Below, one piece after another: positions 24,000 to 34,200 of a DNA stretch of 64,000 bases. Source of the stretch: Paratinospora sagittata (taxonomy: Eukaryota; Streptophyta; Magnoliopsida; Ranunculales; Menispermaceae); contig CM069604.1 in the NCBI GenBank assembly GCA_035771175.1, forward strand, positions 16,555,115-16,619,114. The letters run 5' to 3'. Both the position numbers and the translations under genes were made by a program. The stretch's first letter is position 1, and each line of letters opens with the position of its first letter. Under the pieces are notes generated by a model. The model had not been told where the DNA came from. It ran no database searches and was given only the letters and a program-made list of their open reading frames with translations.

Positions 24000-25341
24000 T
24001 ATTCATGCTCTTCATTCGGTGGTGGTGGTGTACTCAGGCTTGAATCAGCCCCCTTTACTTCCTTTCCACTTCTCAAGGTAATGGCTTGGCATTGCTCTTT
24101 CGGGTTTACCTCAGTGTTGCTAGGTAGTGACCTCCTTTGTTGGGTACTCATCTGTGATGCTAGCTGCCCCACTTGCACCTCTAAATTCTTGATAGGAGCC
24201 CTTGTCTCCGTTATGAAAGAACTCAACAACTCATCACTAGTAGGCTTCTTATCTTGTGTTGGAGTGTAGATACTAGATGGAGGTTGTAAAGTATTCCTTG
24301 TATTGGCATAAGAGAAATTCTCATGATTACGAACACCCGGGTGATATTGATTTGGCACACCTTGATTGCTTCGATAGTTGTACCCTCGGTTGTTGATGTA
24401 TTGTATTTGCTCTTCCAATGTTTCATTTCCCAAATAGCCCAAATTCAACGCCGCCGCATTTTCAATAAATGGTTGTGCACTTTGAGTAGTAAGCACAGCA
24501 AGTTGGTTGGCAATGCTTGACATCTATACAGAGAGAGATGTGAATGGATCAACGTCATGTAGACCGGCCACCTTCTTTACTATTGATCTTGCCCCTGGAA
24601 CTTCATAGGTATTGGTAGCCATATCCTCCAACAAGCTAAATGCCTCAAGTGTAGTCTTGGACAACAATGAACCGCCGACAGCCGCATCTACTAGAGTCCT
24701 TGTAAAAAACGTCATCCCATTGTAGAAAAGTTAAAGTTGTAACCAATCTTGAAACCCATGTTGAGGACATTTCCTCAACAACTCCTTGAATCTCTCCCAA
24801 GAGTCATATAAAGACTCTGACTCTTGTTGCTTGAATTGCCCAATCTCAGCTCGTAGTTGGGCGGTCTTGGCGAGAGGAAAGAACTTCGATAAAAACTTGT
24901 GTACCATGTCCTCGCATGTTGCTATGCTATTTGGTTACAAGGATTGCAACTATGCTATTTCCTTGTCCTGAAGTGAGAACAAGAACAACCTCAGTCTAAT
25001 GGTGTTTTCAGGAACACCATTCATCTTCACAGTGTCACACATCTCCAAGAAACTGGTGACGTGGATAGTTAAATCTTCTATAAGGGAACCTCCAAATTGA
25101 TGGTGTTGGACCATTAAGATCTAAGTCGACTTCAACTCAAAGTTGTTCGCATTTATGTGAGTGCGAACAATGCTCGAGTAGTTTTCGTTGATGACCGATT
25201 TGAAATAATCCCTCAAAGCAACTGATTTGGATTATCTGCCATTGTTTCAGCACCGACTCTTTTTTCTCTTCTTAGTCTTCCAAACGTTCTCTCAATCTCG
25301 GGAACAAACGGTACTATCTCAAAGCTTTTCGATCGCCTCAT
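24000..25341 (-). pseudogene. Athila gag, several stops
   Basis: Start chosen at 25341 (MRRSKSFEIVPFVPEIERTF), about 100 nt inside the PBS. Downstream, a region with frame breaks and some stops reads MVHKFLSKFFPLAKTAQLR and ESLYDSWERFKELLRKCPQH, the retrotransposon gag core. 24524-24715 follows with FTRTLVDAAVGGSL and AFSLLEDMATNTYE. 23999-24523 is the C-terminal part (SSIANQLAVLTTQ, VGQLASQMSTQQRRSLPSNT, AITLRSGKEV). Stops inside are partly TGA/TAG in place of Trp or Gln. Confidence 0.85.
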
Positions 25342-25444
25342 ATACGTGGAAAACCTACAAGAAAGAAAAATTCAGAAAATAACAAAGAAAATCTAAATTA
25401 AAATCAAAGCTCGAAAACACAATAATAGTGTCAACTAATATGTA

Positions 25445-25462
25445 TCCCCGGCAATGGCGCCA
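25445..25462 (-). other. primer binding site, tRNA-Asp type
   Basis: Minus strand TGGCGCCATTGCCGGGGA, the classic PBS of Athila/Tat gypsy elements. It starts 6 nt inside the LTR end. Confidence 0.92.
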
Positions 25463-25468
25463 AAAGCT

Positions 25469-26786
25469 TGATGCGTGCAAACCGCAAGTGTACGGTTGCC
25501 AAGTTATAATATTTACAGATGATAATTGGGTATTGTTCTCAGGGATTGATTTACTACACGAATTATATCGTTCCTAGCCCTAATTTTATCTAGAAAACCA
25601 AATTGTGATGATCAGTGAACTAAAATAATAATTAAACTGAAGCACTAATTAAAATAGCAATTTATCAGAATTTTCTGGAGAAAAATCAATGTTAAAAACA
25701 TCTAGAGATTAGATTTCACATAATTATCAATTATGCAATATTAGACGTGATTATTATCAAATCCTTATTCAAGTTAATAAGTCAAAATTCTGTAGTTTCT
25801 AACACCCTCTGTCGAGTGTCGCGTTAGAATCTATTACTAAAACACTAGTTTCGATCTATCGATAAAAACCAATGCATTACGCTTTGTGATTTTTCTACAA
25901 CTTCATGAGGCATCGCATATCTATCGATAGTACAACCATCTCATGTCATATTTCTCATGTTCCAACCTAGAGAACTCTCTATCGAGTGTTGCCTCCCAAA
26001 TCTATGATCAATCAATCTTTGGCCAAGAAATCAATAGCATTAAGCACGGAGAAATATAAATAAACTATGAATAATTCATTGATAATAAATAAAATCTAAT
26101 ATAGGATTCATCTCATCTCTAGACTAATAAATTAGTTCATATTTTGAAATAATGAAATCTAAAACATGTAGAGAAACAAAAAATTAAACATCAAAACCCA
26201 AACTAGTTGCTATTGAACTTGTAGAATCTTTGTTGTCTCCAAGTTGTCTACTTCGCGTTCCTTTGCTCCTAGCCATCAATCTCTCTTCTCCAATGTATTC
26301 CTCTCGAAAAACCCTAAATTTTGATATATAATAGCCCCAAAGTCGTGTAGAATTGCAATTAGAAAGTGGGGAAAAATCCCATAAGAACTTGCTAAAAAGG
26401 CCAGTTCAACACACCATTCAGCGCCGCGGCACTCAGAACGTAGCATTTCCTCAGTTTTCTGTGGACTTAGCCAATTTTCAGCCCTTTTTTACTTGAGTTC
26501 TTCATGCTCCTCTTTTACAACTTCTTGTATATGTTTTCATCATCCAAAACCATGACTAACACGTCTAAATACCTACAAAACAAAGCAAATCAAATCAATT
26601 CAATAACACACTAAAATATGAAATGGATCAAATCATAAACTAATAAACCCAATTATTGCATAAAAACCCAAATTATCCTAAACTAACAATTGCATAAAAA
26701 CTAACAAACACATGAAACTAATGCATAAAATTTCCTAAAACACACCTAAAACATTCTCTAAAACCTATCTAAATATGTAACCATCA
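25469..26786 (-). repeat. 5' LTR of the Athila-like element
   Basis: Has TGATG...CATCA ends (5-bp terminal inverted repeat), 1318 bp. The following GCAAC (26787-26791) is the expected target duplication, but its partner was lost with the 3' LTR. It is clearly related to the + strand segment 42600-43942: both carry GATCATAGA.TTGGGAGG, GAAGTTGTAG.AAAAA and a CCGCGG block in the same order. Directly outside it, the PMD gene frame is broken, showing where the element landed. Confidence 0.9.
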
Positions 26787-26791
26787 GCAAC

Positions 26792-27300
26792 TGATGAGTG
26801 GCCTCAAACCAGTTAACTCAAAAATTTCATTGAATCTATCTTTCTCGAGATTCCAATACAAGTCTCACTCATGCAATTTAGTATTGTGGATTATACACCT
26901 AAGTAACTCACGATGCTGCCAACACAAAAAAGATGCAATGAAATTAGTAATGTCGACACATACCTCATAAAATACTATTGAATTAAAATAGACAATTACT
27001 TTATTTTGCCAGATAAATGTAGCAATGTGTTTCTTAAAGCTAGTGAGGATTGAGGGATGAATAGGACTTCTAGGACAAGGCACATAATCATCCTCAGTCG
27101 GACGTATTGGTACTACCTTGAGGTACATTTGTAGTAGTTTCATCTATTTCTTCTTCTTGCTCCACATCCTCTTAGGTACTAGGCAAATTAGATTGAAGTA
27201 GGCATCTTCTCCTAACCGATGTTGTAGGTTGGGTCCTAGACAACTTACTTGACGATAAGCTCTCATCTCTTCTAAGCATTTCTACTTGGGAAATATAACA
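26792..27300 (-). pseudogene. plant mobile domain (PMD) gene, N-terminal part
   Basis: From about 27275 down the minus strand reads MLRRDESLSSSKLSRTQPTT, then an acidic stretch, then SPIHPSILTSFKKHIATFIW, the PMD N-terminal block. After a probable intron with acceptor at 26916 comes HRELLRCIIHNTKLHE and the segment ending TGLRPLI. Right there the Athila LTR begins. Stops occur within it. The family normally continues with about 90 residues before the part found at 15857, and that middle is missing. Confidence 0.75.
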
Positions 27301-28387
27301 AAACGTTAATTCAATGAATTATTGTAAAAAAAATAGAAAATACAATTTTTTTTGGCTTGTTTTGTTGGAAAGGATAAAACACTCGGTTCTGTCCTGTCCA
27401 ATAGAATCGAACGATTTTGTTATGTCGGATAGAACAAAACCAAATCACGATTGGTCTAGTCCTGTGTGACCAAACCTATGGCAGTTACACTGTTCTTGCG
27501 TCGTCGTTCCATCATTTTCGGCGAGGTTTTTAACCAAAAAACAAGCCTAAACATTCTATTTTACCTACTAAATACTAAATATGGTAAAAAAAAAAAAAAA
27601 CAAGAGATTTCTTACCAAATTAGTGATTATACAGTCCAAACTTTGAATCTCAAATGACCTAGACCTCACCACTAATAGAGCAATACCACTGGATTTCTTT
27701 CTCTTAACACTCTTTAAAATGAAGGAAAACGATTTTAGCAACGAAGTGGAGGATATGTACATAGATTTCGGGTTTGCTTAATGAAATTTTTTTGATGGAG
27801 ATGGAGAGGGGTGTTGGGTTTGAAGGGGTTGGCAGGTTTGAAAATGTAGGTATAATGAGAAAAGTATTTTGAAAAGTTTAATGGGGTAAAAATAGCATTT
27901 GAAAAATTAGGTGGGTAAAAATAGTAAGTGTGTAATGATAGTGTTAATGGGATATTCTAGCAGCTCTTTGCTTTAAAGCTACTTTAAATTTAATTTATAT
28001 TTTCTATTTTTTCTAATTCTAATATTTTACTAATTCTTTTACCATCTTTTTGTTTATAAACAAAAAATATTCTAATTAATTGAATTAAACAATAATAATA
28101 ATAATAATAATACTTGTTGTTATTATTATTATTGTTATTGATGTTGTTGTTGTTGTATCTTTAATTTGAAACTTTAATTAATGAAAAAAGAAACATGTGT
28201 AATGTACACACAAACAACTTATATAAAGGTGTAATTACACACCTAATTACATTTTTATGTAATTAGAATAGCATTTCCTTATGAAATTAGCTTAAATTAA
28301 TTGAGGAGACATACTATTCACTATTTACAAATATTAGCTGAGAAAAATACTATTTTTTTATGTCTACTATTTGAATCCCACTGGACC
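27301..28387. other. non-coding region with AT-rich microsatellite
   Basis: No gene supported. It includes poly-A (27586-27600), a possible 5' flank of the PMD gene, and a compound trinucleotide microsatellite at about 28090-28157: (AAT)n, then (TTA)n and (GTT)n. The (AAT)n and (TTA)n parts are close to inverted, so a hairpin is possible. Confidence 0.6.
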
Positions 28388-28557
28388 ACTATTCTTAGGC
28401 CCAATGACATGATTACCTTTCAAAAAAAAAAATTTCACAAATGCCATCCACATACAAATAATGACTCATTTGCCATATTTTACTGTTCATTGCACAGTCA
28501 GCACGCCAAACAAGCGCCACATCAGCGCGGAGGTGGCATTTTTTTTAAAGTGAAGGG

Positions 28558-28725
28558 AATGCGTTTTTTGAAAAGACGCATTCTCTTCACAAATTTTTTT
28601 TTTAACGTGAAGGGAAGGCGTCTTTTGAAAAGACGCCTTCCCTTCAAATTTTTTTTTTTTTACAAGTGTAAGGGAAGGCGTCTTTTCAAAAGACGCCTTC
28701 CCTTCCACTTGTAAAAAAAAAAATT
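28558..28725. repeat. left array of palindromes in the foldback arm
   Basis: Successive near-perfect palindromes with core AAGGCGTCTTTTGAAAAGACG or a close variant, at about 28555-28590, 28612-28648 and 28670-28708. They are separated by poly-A/T tracts of 9-13 nt. Each would form a hairpin of 15 bp or more. Confidence 0.9.
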
Positions 28726-28744
28726 ATCTCATGTTACAGGTAAA

Positions 28745-29165
28745 TTCTATCAGACTTCAGTGTTCCGACCTGAGAATGAGAATACCGTACGAGAATCTTC
28801 CATCTTGTGCCAGGTAAATTCTAGCTTAATTCCTTGTCTTTCTTCCATTTTAGTAAAATAACCAGGACCTTGAAGTCTTTCAGCGGAATTTTCGTTTGTG
28901 GAATTACATTAGATTTCCAACTGAAATTCAAAATCATTCTCATACTCTACACCCCTAGCTCTCTAAAAATTGATCATGAGTTTGTCTTCTGCGTAGGTTG
29001 ATAGCTATCTGTGAGAACATTTATGCTGCCAAAGCTGAGGGTGAACTCGAAGTTGAAGAGGTTCTTTACTGGACATTGGTTAAGATTTACAGATCACCAC
29101 ACATGCTTCTTGAATACACCAAACTGGATTGATATACCTGATTGCCGGTAGGTTGATGGGGGCTT
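28745..29165 (+). pseudogene. possible captured host-gene fragment (two exons) inside the foldback element
   Basis: A first open block (QTSVFRPENENTVRESSILCQ region, to about 28812) ends at a good donor, CAG|GTAAATT. A second block after TTGCGTAG-like acceptor sequence (about 28997) reads LIAICENIYAAKAEGEL, then LVKIYRSPHMLLEYTKLD, before a TGA near 29135. Composition and reading look like real protein exons with an intron of about 185 nt, unlike the palindromic arms. I do not recognise the parent gene. If confirmed, the element is a Pack-MULE. Confidence 0.5.
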
Positions 29166-29245
29166 TTACACTAACAAGAGCCGACTGATTTGCATAACAC
29201 CCAGAAAAAAAAAAAGAATTCCGACAGATTTTATGAGATAATTTT

Positions 29246-29440
29246 TTTTTTACAAGTGGAAGGGAAGGCGTCTTTTGAAAAGACGCCTTCCCTTACACTT
29301 GTAAAAAAAAAAAAATTTGAAGGGAATGCGTCTTTTCACCCTTCACGTTAAAAAAAAAATTTGTGAAGAGAAGGCGTCTTTTCAAAAGACGCCTTCCCTT
29401 GCACTTGTAAAAAAAAAAAATTGAAGAGAAGGCGTCTTTT
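29246..29440. repeat. right array of palindromes in the foldback arm
   Basis: Mirror of the left array: palindromes near 29260-29300 and 29362-29402, plus half units at about 29320-29340 and 29420-29440. They are joined by poly-A/T. The arrays of the two arms are inverted relative to each other. Confidence 0.88.
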
Positions 29441-30059
29441 AAAAAAAAATGTCACCTCCGCGCTGATGTGGCGCTTGTTTGGCGTGCTGACTGTGCAATG
29501 AACAGTAAAGTATGGCAAATGAGTCATTATTTGTATGTGGATGACATTTGTGAAATTTTTTTTTTTTTGAAAGGTAATCATGTCATTGGGCCACTATTCT
29601 TACCCAACAAAACCAAAAAAAAATTATTTCCTAAATTACTCTTCTATAATTTGACCAAATTGGCCTTACATTAAAATGTTTTTCCATTTTTCTTCCACCC
29701 ATCTACTAAACTTATCTACCACCATCATCTTCTTCCATTTTCAATCCTCTCCTTACTCTACACATTTTCTTCCTTCCAAATACTATTTTCAAACATTTAA
29801 GATTTATCTTTAAAGAATTTGAATCATTTTGAGAGGATTTTAAAGAGCTTTAGACCATATTTATATATATATTTTTAGCCTCGTAGAAACCAAAAAATAC
29901 ATTTTTTTCCCCAAAAAATCGACGGTTTGGGCACACAGGGTTGAACCGAACACTTTGGTTTAGCCACTCAAGGTTGAACTGGACGCTTTGGTTTGGCCAA
30001 ACATGGCCGAACCTACTGTATTAGGTAGGGTTGAACCACTTTTTTTTCCTTGTTTTTTG

Positions 30060-30310
30060 GGGGTTTTCCTCATCTTTTTTTTTTTTTTTTTTATTTCTAG
30101 ACATTTTTATGTTTTTTGGGACTTTCTAACCTAATTTGAGTGGCGGGGTACCATTTTTCACCTATTCCTATCATTTAGTTAACTTGGAAGTATACCAAAT
30201 TATGAGAATAGGTGGAGAACGGTACCCAACCACTCAAATTAGGTTGGAATGTCAAACAAAAGCATAAAAATGTCTAAAAAATAAAGAAAGAGGAGGAAAA
30301 CTGCAAAAAA
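30060..30310. repeat. inverted repeat, possible MITE or hairpin
   Basis: CCTAATTTGAGTGG...GGTACC...CACCTATTC (30130-30167) is matched in reverse by GAATAGGTGGAGAACGGTACC...CCACTCAAATTAGG (30204-30243). The match extends outward through GACATTTTTATG / CATAAAAATGTC. The loop is about 35-40 nt. Weaker inversion reaches further (GGTTGAACC words at 29940-30030 versus GACCGAACC at 30372). It lies about 1 kb upstream of the KH gene. Confidence 0.7.
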
Positions 30311-31249
30311 CAAGGAAAAAGTGTTCTGGCTAAATATGGCCCAATCTACTACAGTCGGTTCGGCTCTGTTCGACCGAACCAACAAAGAGCTTTCGATGGC
30401 TTCTTTTTTTCCAAAAAAAGAATAGAAAGAAACGAACAAAAAAAGAATAGAAAGAAACGAACAAAAAATAGATATGCGTGGAAACTACAGAAAAGTATCA
30501 AAACGTGTATTTTCTTACCGAATCAAATAGATCGAACAATGCCAAAGTCTTTTGAAGAAGAAAAGGAAGTGGCGTTCGGGGGTTTGGGTTTTGGAGAGAG
30601 GAAGAAACGTTGGGAGAGTGGTGGGCAATGTTGGGAGTTAGGGTTTAGGAGAGAGGAAGAAAACGGTGGGAAGGGAAGTGATGTTGCATTGGGGTTCGGG
30701 TTTTGGGGAAAAGAAGATGGTGGGAGGGAGAGTGGTGGGCGCGAGGGTAGTTTAGGCTGTGTTTGGTTGATGATTAAAAAACTTGGATATAATCAGAAAA
30801 TAAAAAAACTTAGAAAATGATATTTCGTTGTTTTCTAAAAATAACCTGTTTTCTTTATAAAAATTGAGAAACTATTTTTGAATTCACTCCAACCAAACAT
30901 ATTTTTTATATTTTCGAATTTCTGAATATAAAAAACTGTATTCCAATCTTAAACTAAACTCATTTTTTAGGTATTTTGGGTTTTTTTGGTGGGCATGGAC
31001 AGTATTAAAATTTGGGGTGGGGGTAAATTTAGCAAGCGGTAAATTTCCTTCAAATTTCTCGGTTCTTTCCGTGTCCTTGCCGTAGATCCCGCAACACAAA
31101 CGTGAACGATGTATCCGACTGAATAAGGGAAAATGAAACCTCGAGGTCAGTTTCTTCTACTTAGCCGAAGTTTCAGTTTCAGCAGGTAGGGAGACTTACA
31201 GCCTTGGGAGAGAGAGGGAGAGAGAAAATAAAAATAAAAAAATCTAGGA

Positions 31250-34200
31250 ATGCAGGAAGGAAAACAAGAGCAGATAAACTTGTGTCATATTATTGACGGT
31301 GGAGTAGATGGAGGAGAAGAGTCGGATAAACGCGTAAAACGTGGCCGGCCGGAAGACTTCTTCGCCGGCGACGGTGTAGATCCCGGAGATGTGCCGTCTC
31401 CGAAGCGCAGAGCTCGATCTCATGATGTGTTGTTCAGGATCGTGGTCCCTTCGAGACAGATTGGAAGAGTGATCGGTAGAGAAGGCAATCGGATTCGGAT
31501 GATTAGAGAAGAAACCAAAGCTGCTATCAAAATCGCTGATGCTGTCTCTGTAAGTTGATGAGTCTTTTTTTCATCAATTTTAACCATTACCTTTAGTTTT
31601 TCTTCTCCATTTTAGATTACCTGATGACATTGAATTTCTTTTTTTAGTGGACAAGCGTTTAATTATCCCGCAAAACTACTACTACTTGCTGTTGAAACTG
31701 TTAGAATTGTCAGTTCTTTTGTTTTTTTTTTTTAAGTGTGTTTGAATGTTTTTCAAGTAAAGTGAATACAAATTTAGTAGCTCCCTAGAAATGGTTAATC
31801 CTGGATAACGGACACAGATTATGTTGACTTGCTGGGTGCATGAAGAAAGGGTGTCTATGAGTATATTTACCAAGAAAATCTAATTCTCCAATACCTTAGC
31901 TTCCTTACGAAAATTCTCTATCAAAATGTTCTCCAATCATTTATTTGATCACCTAGTGGTCCCATTTTTCATGCTCATGCTTTTATTTAGAAAGCTGAGG
32001 TGTTATCTATAGTCAGGATTTTAAGGTAGCTTATTGCTTATAGCAATATTAACATAGCGGACAATGGACATGATCCTAAGGAGATTCCCTCTAAACTGTG
32101 TCTCTCCTCATTGTTGTTGTTTCTGCAAACATGAAGGAGAGACAAGGGATCATCTCTTTTATTCAATGCACATTCTCTAAGAGTATTGGGGGAGAAATGG
32201 GGCGAACAACTTTCTCTAACCATTTTAAGGACTGATACTTGTAGCAAAATTTTCTCCTTCCCTCCGGTTGGAAGTATCTACTCTATAATAAATAAATAAA
32301 ACTATTGGGGGCTTACCATCTTCTCAGTGATTCGGAGTGTATGGCAGGGAAGGAACAACAAGATATTCGATTAGGACTACCGTGATGGAAACTTGGTTCA
32401 GGATTACTCGTTCTTCTTAACTTCTTGTATTTTCAGCTTTTAAGTTGTCCAAGGGTTATGATTTTAGCGAGTGGTTGAGGGGTTGGCATCATATAGTATT
32501 TGACTTTAAGTGTTGTGGGGGAGAACTTCTTGTCCTCCTCCCCTCAATGTATGTACTTACCCTCTTTTATTTATATATGAAATTTCTAGTTTCCTTTCAA
32601 AAATAAAATAAAATAAATAAAATAAAATAAATTATTCACCAATCAATATTTTGAAGATAGTGTTATGGACTTGGGACTCATGAAAATTTTATAGAAATGT
32701 TAATTCTCAAAAGAACTTTAGGTACAAGAAGCACCAGGTGTTTTCTCTAGCTAACCACTACTTCTCTTGTGTTCTACGAGGCAATGAAATAGGATGAAAG
32801 AAGGTGGTTCACATGATCTAATGGTGCCTTGTTCTAGATCAAGTAAAAGGTCCTCTTGCCCTTGGTTTCCTTCTTGGATGACAAAAAGGGATGGCATAGA
32901 CAAAAGAACTAGAAAGCAACTACGACCTATGCTAACGATTAAGTTGATTGAGGTGCTTAGGAAGAAGCAATGGTGTGGACCAATATGTGCCTTTAAAATT
33001 GCATATGAAGATTCTTGCAAATTGAATGAGGGTAATAAAAGTGGTTGCAATGAATCAATTGAACACAATCAATCGAGTATAAGGATCAAAGTAAAATGCT
33101 TCCCCTTTAGATCTTGGTTCTTCATCTTAGCAGCAAATGAAAATTGATAATGGATGTATTAATTACTAATGGATATGAGTTTTATACAAATAGACAAAAA
33201 GGATGAATTGCTATTTTGTTGACAAGGGCCAAAGTCATTTGTTAATGTTGTTGGGAGAAAGGATGTAGCTAAGATCTAAGATATTCTGAGACAAATGAGG
33301 TCAAATGGAAATGTGTCAGGATGATGGCGAGATTTGCAAAGGTTGTGTTGCAACATTGAAGTGTGTGTGTGTTGAGGGGAGGGGGGGGGGAGGGGTGGGG
33401 GGAACTCGACTATAAAAGATTTTGGGGGGAACATGTGGATTGCAAGGAAAGTAGATGGTAAATTAGGCTGGCAATCAATGGCTCATGCCTCAATTGGAAT
33501 CACATTGACAACCGAGATGAAATGCTTCACTTATAATATATGCTTGACAAAACTCATATTAATGCGTATTGCAACCGAGTGTTTACACGTGGGAGAGACT
33601 CTCCATCATTTTATGTGGTTTAGCATCCTAATTTGTTGATATAGTGCACTTGATTTTATGAAGAAATATGACAAGAAGAAGACCAAGTTGTAGAAAATCT
33701 GAGTCAACTCAATTTGAATAGGTTAACTAAATTTGACTGAGTCAATTCATGCCAAATCTGCACAAATTAGTCAAGTGATATTTTTGGGTCATCTTGATCT
33801 TTATCCAATTTTTTAGTCTAGATACCTTTATTTGTGGAATGTTAGTTTATTTTCTTAGCTTAGTTTGGGCCTATTAACATCTTGTTTGTGGAATGTTACT
33901 TTATTTTCTTAGCTTAGTTTGGACAGTGAGTTAGCATTCCACTTTATTGTGATCAATCGTACTTTGTTCACTTCTTGTTGCTGGTTGATTATGACTGCCA
34001 CATGTTGCTTTACGTCACACTTAATCACCCCATTGCTCTTTGTTTCCCTTCTTCCTTATGCCACATGTTTTGCTTACTTGATGTGCTGCATTTTGTCCAA
34101 ATGATTGATATTGTGTCAAATTTCAAATATTGCATTTGGACAGTCCATTTTCATGAACCTAGTGGCACACTTTGATTTTTTTTAAACCCTTTTTGATTGA

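Larger units (their letters stand above)
15866..26786 (-). mobile_element. Athila-like Ty3/gypsy retrotransposon, lacking integrase and 3' LTR
   Basis: Minus-strand order is LTR (25469-26786), tRNA-Asp-type PBS, gag, protease, RT and RNase H, then directly an env-like ORF. The protein motifs and the PBS are typical of the Athila lineage. Integrase, expected after RNase H, is absent: the RNase H stop and the env-like start are only about 50 nt apart. The 3' LTR is also gone, because the env-like tail abuts PMD sequence at about 15860. A solo copia LTR (16278-18996) is nested inside. It inserted into the PMD gene. Confidence 0.85.
28398..29592. mobile_element. non-autonomous Mutator-like foldback element with 10-bp TSD
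   Basis: The ends are long inverted repeats: GGCCCAATGACATGATTACC at 28398 and its exact complement ending at 29592. Homology continues inwards about 340 bp on each side. Flanking direct repeats are identical: ACTATTCTTA at 28388-28397 and 29593-29602. Long inverted repeats with a 9-11 bp duplication fit the Mutator superfamily. No transposase is present. The inner arms are made of nested palindromes, and the middle (28745-29225) looks like captured gene sequence. Confidence 0.88.

Noticed and set aside
28301..28714. 137-codon + strand ORF across the foldback arm
   Set aside because: Lys/Phe/Arg-rich reading of palindromes and poly-A/T; not a protein.
30539..30820. Gly/Glu-rich 93-codon ORF
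   Set aside because: Low-complexity GGAAGAA/GGTTTTGG repeats upstream of the KH gene, no domain; more likely GA-rich promoter DNA.
32794..33147. 117-codon ORF inside KH intron 1
   Set aside because: No recognisable domain and no splice context; likely chance frame or old repeat next to the LINE fragment.
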